The position numbers and the translations under genes are program-made. The notes below the pieces were generated by a model. It was not told the origin of the DNA, did not search any database, and worked only from the letters and a program-made list of their open reading frames with translations. From Bacteroidota bacterium (GTDB lineage Bacteria > Bacteroidota > Ignavibacteria > Kapaibacteriales > UBA2268): a stretch of DNA of 6,768 bases. The first letter of the stretch is position 1, and every line of letters starts with the position of its first letter. Positions 6,750 through 6,768 of this stretch are shown one piece after another. The stretch spans positions 1-6,768 of the forward strand of contig JAFRQN010000077.1 in assembly GCA_017428585.1 (NCBI GenBank), given 5' to 3'.

Positions 6750-6768
6750 TGAGATTTTTATATAATAA

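Overview
This is an AT-rich, gene-dense stretch of chromosome that looks like an ordinary bacterial genome. It uses the standard code, the intact genes are full length, and there is no trace of phage, insertion sequence, tRNA, rRNA or CRISPR. The organism is most likely a diderm (Gram-negative-type) bacterium, because it carries an MCE/MlaD-type lipid-transport protein with its MlaF-type ATPase and a secreted S41 protease. A GGDEF-domain fragment points to cyclic-di-GMP signalling or a related nucleotide function. None of the four visible starts that could carry one has a clear Shine-Dalgarno sequence, and the S41 protease has a long C-terminal tail. Both would suit a Bacteroidota-like lineage, but GGDEF proteins are uncommon there, so the phylum is left open.

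Layout. Positions 1-193 (+) hold the C-terminal end of a GGDEF-domain protein cut by the window edge. A perfect 12-bp hairpin (227-254) separates it from a leftward three-gene operon whose order of transcription is S41 protease (3692-2028), MlaF-like ATPase (2028-1267), MlaD-like MCE protein (1251-283). The first two genes share one base (TAATG) and the last two are 15 bases apart. A second, imperfect hairpin (3721-3760) lies upstream, just after the stop of pepT (5030-3798, -), which encodes peptidase T. A 315-base, extremely AT-rich intergenic region (5031-5345) separates pepT from a divergent M20-family dipeptidase gene (5346-6749, +).

Function. The right half is a peptide-breakdown pair: a tripeptidase (PepT) and a CNDP-type M20 dipeptidase, both cytoplasmic and zinc-dependent, with all expected metal ligands present. 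The left half is an envelope module: a periplasmic or anchored processing protease made together with the ATPase and the substrate-binding MCE subunit of a phospholipid ABC transporter. The permease (MlaE) normally required is missing from this operon, although the operon appears bounded by hairpins on both sides. That S41-MlaF-MlaD linkage without MlaE is the most unusual thing in the window. Nothing here clearly amounts to an undescribed system.
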